The position numbers were made by a program, and so were the translations under genes. 64,000 nucleotides of DNA from Muribaculaceae bacterium (lineage in GTDB: Bacteria; Bacteroidota; Bacteroidia; Bacteroidales; Muribaculaceae). The DNA lies in NCBI GenBank assembly GCA_022510425.1, contig JAFLTO010000009.1, positions 49,536 to 113,535 of the forward strand, given 5' to 3'. Position 1 is the first letter of the stretch. Every line of letters begins with the position of its first letter. The notes beneath the pieces are model-generated. The model made no database searches and was not told where the DNA came from. It saw only the letters and a list, made by a program, of their open reading frames with translations. Of the stretch, positions 45,838-53,810 are shown one piece after another.

Positions 45838-46614
45838 ATGCGTCTTTCCCTGTTTTGTGTTTCTTTGATTCTAATTTTTTCTTATCTCGTATCAATTGGC
45901 CAAGAAAAGAATCAAGAACCTGATATAATACTTGACGTATTAAATTTTTTTGATACAATTCCGGAACCTATAGATACGGTTTCGGATTTTGTGATTGTAT
46001 ATGAACCTTATTTGAGAACGGGGAAAAATAGAATTCCCACCGATATCGTAAGTATGGTTAAGATTTTCTATTCACCGGGAGAATCGGAATTGGAAAATAC
46101 GGAAAAGGTGTTGGGCTTTCTGGAAAATGCTTATAGCGAACATGCTTACCATGAATCAGGAAGCTGGGAATATGAAAGCGGGAATAATTTTAAGTATATT
46201 GCATATCCGGGAGAGCTTCCGTCATATACGAAAGATGATTTTGTATCCCCAATAAAAGGAGAGATCACATCAGGTTATGGCTACCGTGTTAACCGACACA
46301 AAAATCATTACGGAATAGATATACCGGTAAAGATAGGAGACAGTATTAAATGTGCTTTGCCGGGAGTTGTGACTAGAATAGGCTTTGAGAAGTCAGGTTA
46401 TGGAAATTATATCGTTGTGTCACATGACAGGGATTTAGAGACTATATATGCCCACTTGAGCAGAACCATAGCAAAGCCGGGACAAAAAATAATATCCGGT
46501 GAAATTATCGGGTTGGGAGGATCAACCGGAAATTCCACCGGACCGCATCTTCATTTTGAAACGAGATTAAAGGGACAACCTATAAATCCTTTTGTATTGT
46601 TTAATTCCCTTTAA
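45838..46614 (+). CDS. M23 family metallopeptidase
   Basis: A 258-residue exported protein (hydrophobic segment about 3-20). The LytM/M23 zinc site is complete: His157 and Asp161 in HYGID, and His237-Leu-His239 in HLHFE. This suggests an active peptidoglycan endopeptidase, perhaps opening the wall for the export apparatus encoded just upstream. It is the last gene of the trio, and its 3' end overlaps the convergent HTH gene by 14 bases. Confidence 0.9.
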   Translation: MRLSLFCVSLILIFSYLVSIGQEKNQEPDIILDVLNFFDTIPEPIDTVSDFVIVYEPYLRTGKNRIPTDIVSMVKIFYSPGESELENTEKVLGFLENAYSEHAYHESGSWEYESGNNFKYIAYPGELPSYTKDDFVSPIKGEITSGYGYRVNRHKNHYGIDIPVKIGDSIKCALPGVVTRIGFEKSGYGNYIVVSHDRDLETIYAHLSRTIAKPGQKIISGEIIGLGGSTGNSTGPHLHFETRLKGQPINPFVLFNSL

Positions 46615-47113
46615 AGACTTGCATTTTTAATTCGTAGATTTCTTTTCTAAGGCTTTCTATTTCTTGTCTGTATTTGTCGATTTCCTTCCTTAAACTGTCA
46701 TTTTCGGCAGCAAGATTATCATTTCTGACCATTAAGGAATCATTTCTATTGAACATCATTTCCAGTTTACTTTGCAGCTCTTCAATTTTTTCATGATGAT
46801 CGTGGTGGTGATGCTCGCTTTCTTCGCTATGGGCTTGTTTATGGAATCGACTTAAAAGCTGATTGAACAGATCACTGTCGGTCATATCAGTCAATTTCTT
46901 ATCCTCCGCTTCGGGTTTTCTATCCAGAGTATACTCTGTGAGGTTTGGAAGGCCAAACACCTCACAGAGTTTTTCTTCTTTCTCGATTGGCAGAGGACTT
47001 TTTCCGTTTTCTATAGCCGAAAGGAAACTTTGAGTGATCTGCAAATGATTGGCAAGCTCATTTTGGCTCATGCCATTTTCTTTGCGTAGTCTTGTTATGT
47101 CGTAACGTGGCAT
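46601..47113 (-). CDS. XRE-type HTH protein with His-rich segment and coiled coil
   Basis: A 170-residue protein. Residues 4-58 are a Cro/CI-type helix-turn-helix (MSQNELANHLQITQSFLSAI core). A His-rich stretch, HHHHDHH, lies near 100-106, then a long coiled coil fills 105-165 with Asn/Asp/Glu heptads (NDSLMVRNDNLAAENDSL). This layout suggests a dimeric or tetrameric regulator whose DNA binding could respond to metal, though metal binding is inference. It converges on and overlaps the M23 gene and is 23 bases downstream of the OmpA-like gene, so it may be co-transcribed with that gene. Confidence 0.78.
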   Translation of the reverse strand: MPRYDITRLRKENGMSQNELANHLQITQSFLSAIENGKSPLPIEKEEKLCEVFGLPNLTEYTLDRKPEAEDKKLTDMTDSDLFNQLLSRFHKQAHSEESEHHHHDHHEKIEELQSKLEMMFNRNDSLMVRNDNLAAENDSLRKEIDKYRQEIESLRKEIYELKMQVFKGN

Positions 47114-47136
47114 ATATTAGGGATGAGGTAATGGAA

Positions 47137-47994
47137 TTATTCTTCAGCCGGAGCCTGGTCGATTAAATCCATGAATTCATCAAGTTTGGGAGTAATGATG
47201 ATTTCAGTACGACGGTTGCGTTGTTTGCCAATTTCTGAATCATTGTCGGTGACAGGATTGTATTCACCTCGTCCGGCAGCAGACAGACGTGCGGGATTAA
47301 TGCCGAAATCATTTTGAAGCACCTGCACAACAGATGATGCACGAAGAGCAGAGAGGTCCCAGTTATTTCTAATATTAGTTTTAGAGATAGGCACATTATC
47401 CGTATTTCCTTCCACAAGCACGTCGAAATCTTTGAAATCCTTAAGTATCTTGGCGATTTTTTCAAGAGTTTGTTTAGCCTGACTGCTCACTTCATAGCTG
47501 CCGCTCTTGAAAAGCATATTGTCAGAGAGTGAAATATATACAACCCCTTTAAGCACTTTTACGTCAACATCCCGGAGTTCATCGGTGTTGAGGGAACGAG
47601 TGAGCTTATTGGTAAGTGCTATATTAAGTGAGTCTGATTTTGATTTTGCGTCTACAAGCTGTTTGATATATTTATTTGAAGCGTTTATTTCATCCACGAG
47701 TTTAGAAATATTCACGTTTCCCTGGCTATTTTGCTCCATACTTTTAGCGAGAGCATTTTTGAGGTCATTAAGGTCTGAACGAAGTTGAGCATTAACATTG
47801 TTGGCGTTTTCCAATTGGGTTTGGAGATTTCGCACATCGGAATTACAACCCAAAAGGTCATCGCGAGTACTTCCGTACATCAATTCCATTTCATTATATT
47901 TTTCTTGGAGTTGTGCATATTTCTTGTTAGAGACACAACTTGTCGACACCGTGGCCAACAGAAGCATAGAGATGCCAAAAATTTTAATTTTCAT
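47137..47994 (-). CDS. OmpA-family lipoprotein
   Basis: A 285-residue protein starting MKIKIFGISMLLLATVSTSC, a lipoprotein signal with Cys20. ATG 47994 is preferred to 48018 because a -7 box at 48016-48023 places the transcript start between them. Residues about 25-130 are a coiled coil; the C-terminal 120 residues are an OmpA peptidoglycan-binding domain with NTDNVPI, NWDLSALRA and GKQRNRRTEI. It should anchor the outer membrane to the cell wall. The HTH gene lies just downstream. Confidence 0.92.
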   Translation of the reverse strand: MKIKIFGISMLLLATVSTSCVSNKKYAQLQEKYNEMELMYGSTRDDLLGCNSDVRNLQTQLENANNVNAQLRSDLNDLKNALAKSMEQNSQGNVNISKLVDEINASNKYIKQLVDAKSKSDSLNIALTNKLTRSLNTDELRDVDVKVLKGVVYISLSDNMLFKSGSYEVSSQAKQTLEKIAKILKDFKDFDVLVEGNTDNVPISKTNIRNNWDLSALRASSVVQVLQNDFGINPARLSAAGRGEYNPVTDNDSEIGKQRNRRTEIIITPKLDEFMDLIDQAPAEE

Positions 47995-48015
47995 ATTCTT
48001 TTTGGTTTTATTTGA

Positions 48016-48023
48016 CAAAATTA
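48016..48023 (-). promoter_or_regulatory. -7 element of the OmpA-like lipoprotein gene
   Basis: TAATTTTG on the minus strand, about 22 bases before ATG 47994. No matching -33 box is evident. Confidence 0.5.
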
Positions 48024-48080
48024 CAATTGCTTTGAATATCTATTTTTATAATCTATGTTAAAAGGAGCAGAAAGGAAATG

Positions 48081-49064
48081 TCATAGCCATTTCTTATAAC
48101 GGAAATACCAATAAGTTAAGAAAGTGACAAACACCATCAATATAATAGCGAAGATATATCCTGCCGGGAGCACCCATCCGTTAGGAGCAGTCCACACCCA
48201 ATCAAGTTCCGGCATTAATTTAAAATTCATGCCGTAGATAGAAGCTATGAGCGTTGGAGGCATGAAAATCACGGCCGCCACAGAAAGAATCTTAACAATT
48301 TCGTTTTGTTCGATATTTATCAAACCCATTGCTGTGTCTTGTAGATAATCGAGGCGAGCAAAACTGATGTCTCCATGACTTATCAGAGATTCGGCATCTT
48401 TGATCATAAGGCTGATTCTGTTCTCCGATCCTGCCGGAAATTTTTTTGAACGAGAAATTCCGTTGATCACCCGTTCAATATCATATACATCTTCTCGAAG
48501 AGCAGTAGATTTTTCCTGGAGCTCGTTAATGCGATGCAGGATAGCCTTGTCGATATTAGAACTTGAGGTTATGACTTTAGAGAGCCGTGAAATTTCGCGC
48601 GTCACGAGTTCTTCCATATCGGCATCATAATCTATTAAGGACTCCAAAATCGTCATAAAGACACCGTAACCATTTTCATTTTGTTCGGGTCTTAGACTCA
48701 TTCTTCGTACGACATCCGAAATTGCTACAAGTTTCTGCTGATGATAAGTCACCAGCAAGGCATTTTGTGTAATAACAAAGGAAATGGGTTCAGTTTCGTA
48801 AGTTTTCCCTTTGTCAATGTAGTAGTTTGTATTAACGAATATGTCTTTTAACGTCTCGGAATATTTTGAAGTCGTTTCGATTTCAGTCGCTTGTTGACGA
48901 GTCAACAGCGTAATGGCAAGCAACTTCTCCAATTCTTTCTTTTCCTCATTAGTTGGTTCGGTTAAATCAATCCACAAAAGATCCGACAAATCCATGTCTG
49001 CCAGTTGCTGAGGTGTCACCTCAGTTTCCATTTGATTTTCTTCTTTGAAATAGACCGTCACCAT
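48081..49064 (-). CDS. corA: CorA-family magnesium/divalent cation transporter
   Basis: A 327-residue protein with a large cytoplasmic N-terminal funnel and two C-terminal membrane helices. The signature YGMNF precedes the outer loop and the last helix, as in CorA channels that carry Mg2+ (or other divalent ions). The C-terminus ends in a positive cluster. It is transcribed divergently from folA and has its own near-consensus promoter. Confidence 0.93.
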   Translation of the reverse strand: MVTVYFKEENQMETEVTPQQLADMDLSDLLWIDLTEPTNEEKKELEKLLAITLLTRQQATEIETTSKYSETLKDIFVNTNYYIDKGKTYETEPISFVITQNALLVTYHQQKLVAISDVVRRMSLRPEQNENGYGVFMTILESLIDYDADMEELVTREISRLSKVITSSSNIDKAILHRINELQEKSTALREDVYDIERVINGISRSKKFPAGSENRISLMIKDAESLISHGDISFARLDYLQDTAMGLINIEQNEIVKILSVAAVIFMPPTLIASIYGMNFKLMPELDWVWTAPNGWVLPAGYIFAIILMVFVTFLTYWYFRYKKWL

Positions 49065-49118
49065 CGTTTAAGGGGCGAGTGAGTTAGTTCAAAATCTATT
49101 GGATTGCCACTATTCCTA

Positions 49119-49150
49119 CAAAATTAAAGACTAAAGTTTATAACTGCAAC
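49119..49150 (-). promoter_or_regulatory. Predicted promoter of corA
   Basis: On the minus strand, GTTG (49147-49150), 20 bases, TAATTTTG (49119-49126): one mismatch to the Bacteroidetes consensus. The leader to the ATG is about 50 bases. Confidence 0.65.
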
Positions 49151-49231
49151 CCTTGACTGTTTTATTAGACAAGGTTATCTAAAATTTGTTTATTTTTGCG
49201 AAGATAATTAGATAAAATTCCTTGAATAATA

Positions 49232-49732
49232 ATGAAAGAATTACATCTTATAGTGGCTATAGGAGAGGATGGTTCCATAGGAAAGGGAGGCGACTTGATT
49301 TGGAAAATATCTGAAGATTTGAAAAGATTTAAGACCTTGACCACAGGTCATCCTGTGATAATGGGGAGGAAAACCTGGGAATCTTTGCCCAAAAAGCCAT
49401 TACCTGGAAGAAGAAACATAATAGTGAGCCGAAAAAAGGACTGGCGGGCGGAGGGTGCAGAGGTAGTGAATTCGATAGACGAAGCACTTCAAGCCATCGA
49501 GGATGAGACATCATTCGTGATAGGAGGTTCAGAAATTTATAAATCTTTCCTGCCGAAGGCTACAGTGCTTGATTTGACCCACATCAGAGCATCATGCGGG
49601 GATGCCGATGCTTTTCTTCAATTAGATCTGTCAAATGATTGGGAAGTCACTGAAGAGTCAGAATTAAAAGAGACTCCTGATGGAGTTAGGTACCAATTTG
49701 TGACCTACCGGAAAAAGAAACCCTTAACTTAA
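49232..49732 (+). CDS. folA: Dihydrofolate reductase
   Basis: A 166-residue enzyme that regenerates tetrahydrofolate with NADPH. It has the N-terminal LIVAIGEDGSIGKGGDLIW stretch, the conserved MGRKTWESLP substrate/cofactor segment and VIGGSEIY near residue 96-103. It converges on thyA with two bases between the stop codons, so the folate enzymes face each other; thymidylate synthase makes the dihydrofolate that this enzyme recycles. A TATTTTTG -7-like box lies at 49191-49198 upstream. Confidence 0.96.
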   Translation: MKELHLIVAIGEDGSIGKGGDLIWKISEDLKRFKTLTTGHPVIMGRKTWESLPKKPLPGRRNIIVSRKKDWRAEGAEVVNSIDEALQAIEDETSFVIGGSEIYKSFLPKATVLDLTHIRASCGDADAFLQLDLSNDWEVTEESELKETPDGVRYQFVTYRKKKPLT

Positions 49733-49734
49733 TA

Positions 49735-50529
49735 TCATACGCTTACTTCACCTTTGATAGCAGGCCACGGGTCATAGCCTTCAAGATGAAAATCATTATA
49801 TTTAAAATCAAAGATATTTTTAACATCCGGATTGATAATCATTTTAGGAAGAGCTTTTGGCTCCCTATTGAGTTGCTCTTCAACTTGAGAGATGTGATTG
49901 AGATATATATGAGCATCGCCCAATGTATGTATGAAATCACCGGGCTGAAGGTTGCATACCTGGGCCATCATCATTGTGAGCAGGGCATAGCTGGCTATAT
50001 TGAACGGGACGCCAAGGAAACAGTCGGCACTTCTTTGATATAATTGCAAAGAAAGTTTACCCTGACAGACGTAAAACTGGAAGAAGCAATGGCAAGGGGG
50101 TAAATTCATGTTGTCAATATCGGCCACGTTCCAGGCACTAACAATAATCCTTCTGGAATCAGGATTAGTTTTTATAGTTTTCACGGCCTCAGCAATTTGG
50201 TCGATATAGCCGCCGTTGTAATCAGGCCAGGAACGCCATTGAAAACCATAAATATGTCCTAAAGAACCATCCTTGTCTGCCCATTCGTTCCAGATTCTGA
50301 CCCCGTTTTCCTGAAGATATTTCACATTGGTGTCCCCTGCCAGAAACCATAGCAGTTCATGAATTATGCTTTTCAGATGCACTTTCTTGGTGGTGACCAA
50401 AGGGAAACCTTCTGAGAGGTCGAATCTCATTTGATAACCGAAAGTTGAGATGGTGCCGGTGCCTGTACGGTCACTTTTCACAATGCCATCATTAAGGATA
50501 TGTCGAAGGAGGTCTTGATATTGATGCAT
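49735..50529 (-). CDS. thyA: Thymidylate synthase
   Basis: A 264-residue enzyme, the exact length of E. coli ThyA. It methylates dUMP with methylene-tetrahydrofolate. The catalytic nucleophile is Cys146 in [11 protein letters not shown], and the substrate-binding [17 protein letters not shown] and dUMP-contacting HIYLNH segments are present. It lies downstream of the 4Fe-4S protein gene on the same strand and converges on folA. A pyrimidine-rich spacer (coding strand) directly precedes its ATG. Confidence 0.97.
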   Translation of the reverse strand: MHQYQDLLRHILNDGIVKSDRTGTGTISTFGYQMRFDLSEGFPLVTTKKVHLKSIIHELLWFLAGDTNVKYLQENGVRIWNEWADKDGSLGHIYGFQWRSWPDYNGGYIDQIAEAVKTIKTNPDSRRIIVSAWNVADIDNMNLPPCHCFFQFYVCQGKLSLQLYQRSADCFLGVPFNIASYALLTMMMAQVCNLQPGDFIHTLGDAHIYLNHISQVEEQLNREPKALPKMIINPDVKNIFDFKYNDFHLEGYDPWPAIKGEVSV

Positions 50530-50576
50530 AGAGTATAAGGGATAAGATGAAGGGTATGAAAGATAAGGGTTTAAGT
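50530..50576 (+). repeat. Degenerate purine-rich heptad spacer before thyA
   Basis: The plus strand carries words such as AAGGGATA, AGATGAAGGG and GATAAGGGTTTAAGTTT, very like the spacer at 5388-5443. It separates the 4Fe-4S gene from thyA. Confidence 0.45.
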
Positions 50577-51398
50577 TTCAGCTTTAACTCTGGTAATGGG
50601 ATTCATCAATGGAGTGATTCTGCGATTGCGGTTTATCTGAAAACGAATGGCATCATTGGGACAAACATGCCCGCAATCGAAACATCTGACACATCTTGAA
50701 TTGTCGACATGACGTGACACCACCTTTATGCATTGAGAAGGACAGATGTCTTCGCATTTCATGCAATTGATACATTTGTCGGGATCAATCTCGATGTGAT
50801 ACAGGGTATAATTGCTAAAACATCCCAAGGCAGTTCCAATGGGGCAGATATCTGTACAGAAACCTCTGCCCGTGAATAGGGCCACAATCAATAAAAGTAT
50901 TGCGGAAACGCCCCCGGCTATTATACCTGAAGTGACTCCGACACCGAGTCTAATCCATTCCAATTTTTCGGCGGAAGGATGCATATCACCGCTAATATTC
51001 CTCATAATGCTCCAAGGTTCTATCCAGAAAGGCACTGCAGCCACTCCGGCGATAATACAAAAGATATATGCACCCAAGATATAAAATCTCATTTTGGAAC
51101 CGGGTCGGTAACTAAAAGGTTTATTGAGTGGTTTGATTATTTTACGCCCCTTACTGAAAATAGCCTGAAGAGTACCGACAGGACAAACTGTGGAACAATA
51201 TATCCTCCCCAGAAAAAGGGTAATAACAAACCACACGATGATTGCACCGAGAGAAATAGAGATAGCGGAAGGGATTATTTGGAATCTCTCAACAAACTTG
51301 AGAGCATGATGCACAGGAAAGCCAATAGCAAGATAAGCCACGGCGCCTAAAAAGAAGAGCACAGCCAGGCAAATCCTGATAATGCGGAGTTCCTTCAT
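50571..51398 (-). CDS. Membrane-bound 4Fe-4S ferredoxin-type protein (NapH-like)
   Basis: A 275-residue membrane protein with about five helices. Two Cys pairs, CSTVCPVG and CTDICPIG, flank membrane helices as in NapH/NosR-type proteins, and two classical 4Fe-4S motifs follow near the C-terminus: [12 protein letters not shown] and [12 protein letters not shown]. It probably passes electrons between a membrane donor and a soluble partner; the partner is not in the window. It begins six bases after the yidC stop, so it is in an operon with yidC. Confidence 0.82.
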   Translation of the reverse strand: MKELRIIRICLAVLFFLGAVAYLAIGFPVHHALKFVERFQIIPSAISISLGAIIVWFVITLFLGRIYCSTVCPVGTLQAIFSKGRKIIKPLNKPFSYRPGSKMRFYILGAYIFCIIAGVAAVPFWIEPWSIMRNISGDMHPSAEKLEWIRLGVGVTSGIIAGGVSAILLLIVALFTGRGFCTDICPIGTALGCFSNYTLYHIEIDPDKCINCMKCEDICPSQCIKVVSRHVDNSRCVRCFDCGHVCPNDAIRFQINRNRRITPLMNPITRVKAET

Positions 51399-51404
51399 AT
51401 TCCA

Positions 51405-53504
51405 TTAACGACGAGATTGAGCACGTTTCTGCTGCTCACGGAGCATAGCTTGCTGTTGTTTCTGCATTTCTTCGAGACGCGCCATAAAACCACTTTTCTT
51501 TTTTGGTTTTTTTGCGTTTTCAGCCATTTTTTTCCTTACATCTTCTTCCTTAATTACATAACGGAAAGCATAAGTCTGTGCTATGGTGATAAGGAGAGAA
51601 AGGAAGTAATAATAAGAAAGACCGGCCGCATAATTGTTGAAGAAAATCATGAAGAAAATGGGCATCAGATACATCATCCACTTCATGCCCGGCATCTGAT
51701 TGGCAGATGTCTGCATATTTATTTTGGTGTAGACGATGTTGGTGATTGTCATCAACAAACAGAAGAGAGAAATGTGGTTGCCGAAATAGTCTGTGATCAA
51801 AGGTATATGTCCACTCCATGAAATGATAGCATCAGGAGCTGCAAGGTCGTGTGCCCAAAGGAAGCTTTGACCGCGGAGTTCAATAGCTGATGGGAAGAAT
51901 GTGAACATCGCGAAAAGAATGGGCATCTGAAGTAACATCGGGAGGCATCCCGACATTGGATTGGCACCGGCTTTGCTATAAAGAGCCATCATCTTCTGCT
52001 GGCGTACCATTGCATTCTGCTGACCGGGATATTTTTCGTTTATTTCCTTGATTTCCGGTTGAAGCAATCTCATGACAGCTTGACTCTTATAACTCTTGTA
52101 GGTGAGAGGGAAGAGCACAAGTTTGATGAAGAAAGTCATCACAAGAATAACTATACCATAGTTTGAAATGAAAGAACCGAGGAAATTGAAAATAGGAATT
52201 ATCACACCTGTGTTTATCCAACGGAACACGCTCCAGCCCAAAGGAATAAGCCGCGTAAGTTTCAGATCTTCGTTAGCCACGGTCTGGTGATCGAGCGAAG
52301 AAAGGAGAGGATAAAGGTTAGGTCCTATAAAGAGAGAGAAGCGGGCCGGGACTTCGGTTTGCCAGTCATAATCGTTGACAATTGCTTGAGCTGTGAAGTC
52401 TTTAAGATAGTAAGGACGGTCTTTAAGGACTTTGGATTCGAAATCGGCAGTATTGAAGGGGCGGTCAGAAATAAGCACTGAGGAGAAAAATTGGTTTTTG
52501 AAGCCGATCCAACGTATCTTAGCTTGACGTTCTTCGGAGTCGTTTTTATTTTCAGAGAGATTTTCAACAGATCCCCCGGCAAATTTATAGTAAAGTGCGG
52601 AGTTACGTTCTTCAAACATTTTACCTTTCTCCTGTCGCATCAGTTCCTGATGCCAGTCCACACCGAGATTACGGTTATTGCTCTCGATATACGGCGCCAT
52701 ATTCTTTTGTACCACTTTCATGCCGATAACATAAGAATCACCTTTAGGAAGCGTATATTCAATTCCCCAGTAAGCATCCTCGGCGATAGGTAGAGACATC
52801 AAGACAGTGGAGTCGTTAAGAATCCTCGGCTGGAAATAGAGATCTCCGGTAGCGATTTCTTGAGTCAAAGGAATATGGAATTGAAAAGAGTTGGTCCCTT
52901 TTTCAAAAATCACCACTTTCTCCTTACGTTTTTTAGTCTCATCAGGAGTGTATTCGGTATCATATTTTTTCAGTTCAGCCCGGGTTATTGAACCTGATTT
53001 AGAGCTAAGTTCGAGAGCGATCACATCATTTTCCATCTTCACGATGGTGTCTGTTCCTGCAAGGAAAGGAGCGAATTTACCATATTTACCTATTTCAGCA
53101 GAAGCCTCTCTGACTATTTCGATGGCTTTGCGTTGTTGTGCGGCCGTCATTTTTGAAAGGTCGGCATCTTCCACTTCCTTCCAATCGAGAGATACACCAT
53201 CCACAATAACGGATCCGGTGACATTTTTACCATCGGTGGTAAGATTTACAACCCCATTGGTATAGTTGATTAAAGTAGTGCTGTCATTTCCAACTACGGG
53301 ATTTCCGTTGTCGGTTATGTTTCGCACGAGCCATTTCATTTCGGAAGGAGAAAGGGAATCAATGGCGGCTACAGGAACGGCAGCGGGTATTGGGTTTTCA
53401 ATTTCTTCGTCAGGGATTTCAATCTTGTCTTTAGGAGCGAACCACATAAAGCCGAAGAAAACGGCAGCCATTAAAATAAGTCCAATTATGGTGTTTTTAT
53501 CCAT
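51405..53504 (-). CDS. yidC: Membrane protein insertase YidC
   Basis: A 699-residue inner-membrane insertase. It opens with membrane segment NTIIGLILMAAVFFGFMWF, followed by a large periplasmic beta-sandwich domain (about 60-400), then the conserved five-helix core with NYGIVILVMTFFIKLVLFPL-type text and GCLPMLLQMPILFAMF. The tail is Lys/Arg/Gln-rich, which helps ribosome contact. The length is slightly above the usual Bacteroidetes range. It lies after a terminator and -7 box, and the 4Fe-4S gene follows closely. Confidence 0.95.
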   Translation of the reverse strand: MDKNTIIGLILMAAVFFGFMWFAPKDKIEIPDEEIENPIPAAVPVAAIDSLSPSEMKWLVRNITDNGNPVVGNDSTTLINYTNGVVNLTTDGKNVTGSVIVDGVSLDWKEVEDADLSKMTAAQQRKAIEIVREASAEIGKYGKFAPFLAGTDTIVKMENDVIALELSSKSGSITRAELKKYDTEYTPDETKKRKEKVVIFEKGTNSFQFHIPLTQEIATGDLYFQPRILNDSTVLMSLPIAEDAYWGIEYTLPKGDSYVIGMKVVQKNMAPYIESNNRNLGVDWHQELMRQEKGKMFEERNSALYYKFAGGSVENLSENKNDSEERQAKIRWIGFKNQFFSSVLISDRPFNTADFESKVLKDRPYYLKDFTAQAIVNDYDWQTEVPARFSLFIGPNLYPLLSSLDHQTVANEDLKLTRLIPLGWSVFRWINTGVIIPIFNFLGSFISNYGIVILVMTFFIKLVLFPLTYKSYKSQAVMRLLQPEIKEINEKYPGQQNAMVRQQKMMALYSKAGANPMSGCLPMLLQMPILFAMFTFFPSAIELRGQSFLWAHDLAAPDAIISWSGHIPLITDYFGNHISLFCLLMTITNIVYTKINMQTSANQMPGMKWMMYLMPIFFMIFFNNYAAGLSYYYFLSLLITIAQTYAFRYVIKEEDVRKKMAENAKKPKKKSGFMARLEEMQKQQQAMLREQQKRAQSRR

Positions 53505-53624
53505 TTACCGGGGAGTTGAAAGTGTGATGAGTTAAAATGTTAGGTGATTTAAGTTTTATGTTTTGAATATTATATAAATGGCCATGTCTTAAGCCTTAAG
53601 TTTAAATCGACAATATTCAATCTG

Positions 53625-53632
53625 CAAAATTA
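53625..53632 (-). promoter_or_regulatory. -7 element upstream of yidC
   Basis: TAATTTTG on the minus strand, 32 bases beyond the terminator. It implies a leader of about 110 bases. No -33 TTTG is seen. Confidence 0.45.
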
Positions 53633-53663
53633 ATTACAATCAATGAAAATATAAAATAAAAAA

Positions 53664-53697
53664 GGCTCCCGGAAGAATTTGGATTCTGTAGGGAGCC
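53664..53697 (-). terminator. Terminator of the glucan utilization operon
   Basis: GGCTCCC (53664-53670) pairs with GGGAGCC (53691-53697); the loop contains a second small hairpin (GAATCC/AAATTC-type). On the minus strand the stem runs into TTTTTTATTTT, a good intrinsic terminator downstream of the GH3 gene. Confidence 0.85.
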
Positions 53698-53810
53698 CTT
53701 TGGGATATTTATCAGTAAATAAAGATTACGTTTTTTACTCGTTGACTGAGCATGGACACTCGAAGAGGGTTATTAACCACTTCCTTTAATGTCGCATTTT
53801 GTTCTTTTAA

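Larger units (their letters stand above)
53505..53810 (-). other. Intergenic region between GH3 gene and yidC
   Basis: This 306-base gap holds, in minus-strand order, about 110 bases of AT-rich tail after the GH3 stop with no gene, the terminator at 53664-53697, a -7 box, and about 110 bases of GT-rich leader before yidC. I see no other feature in it. Confidence 0.7.
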
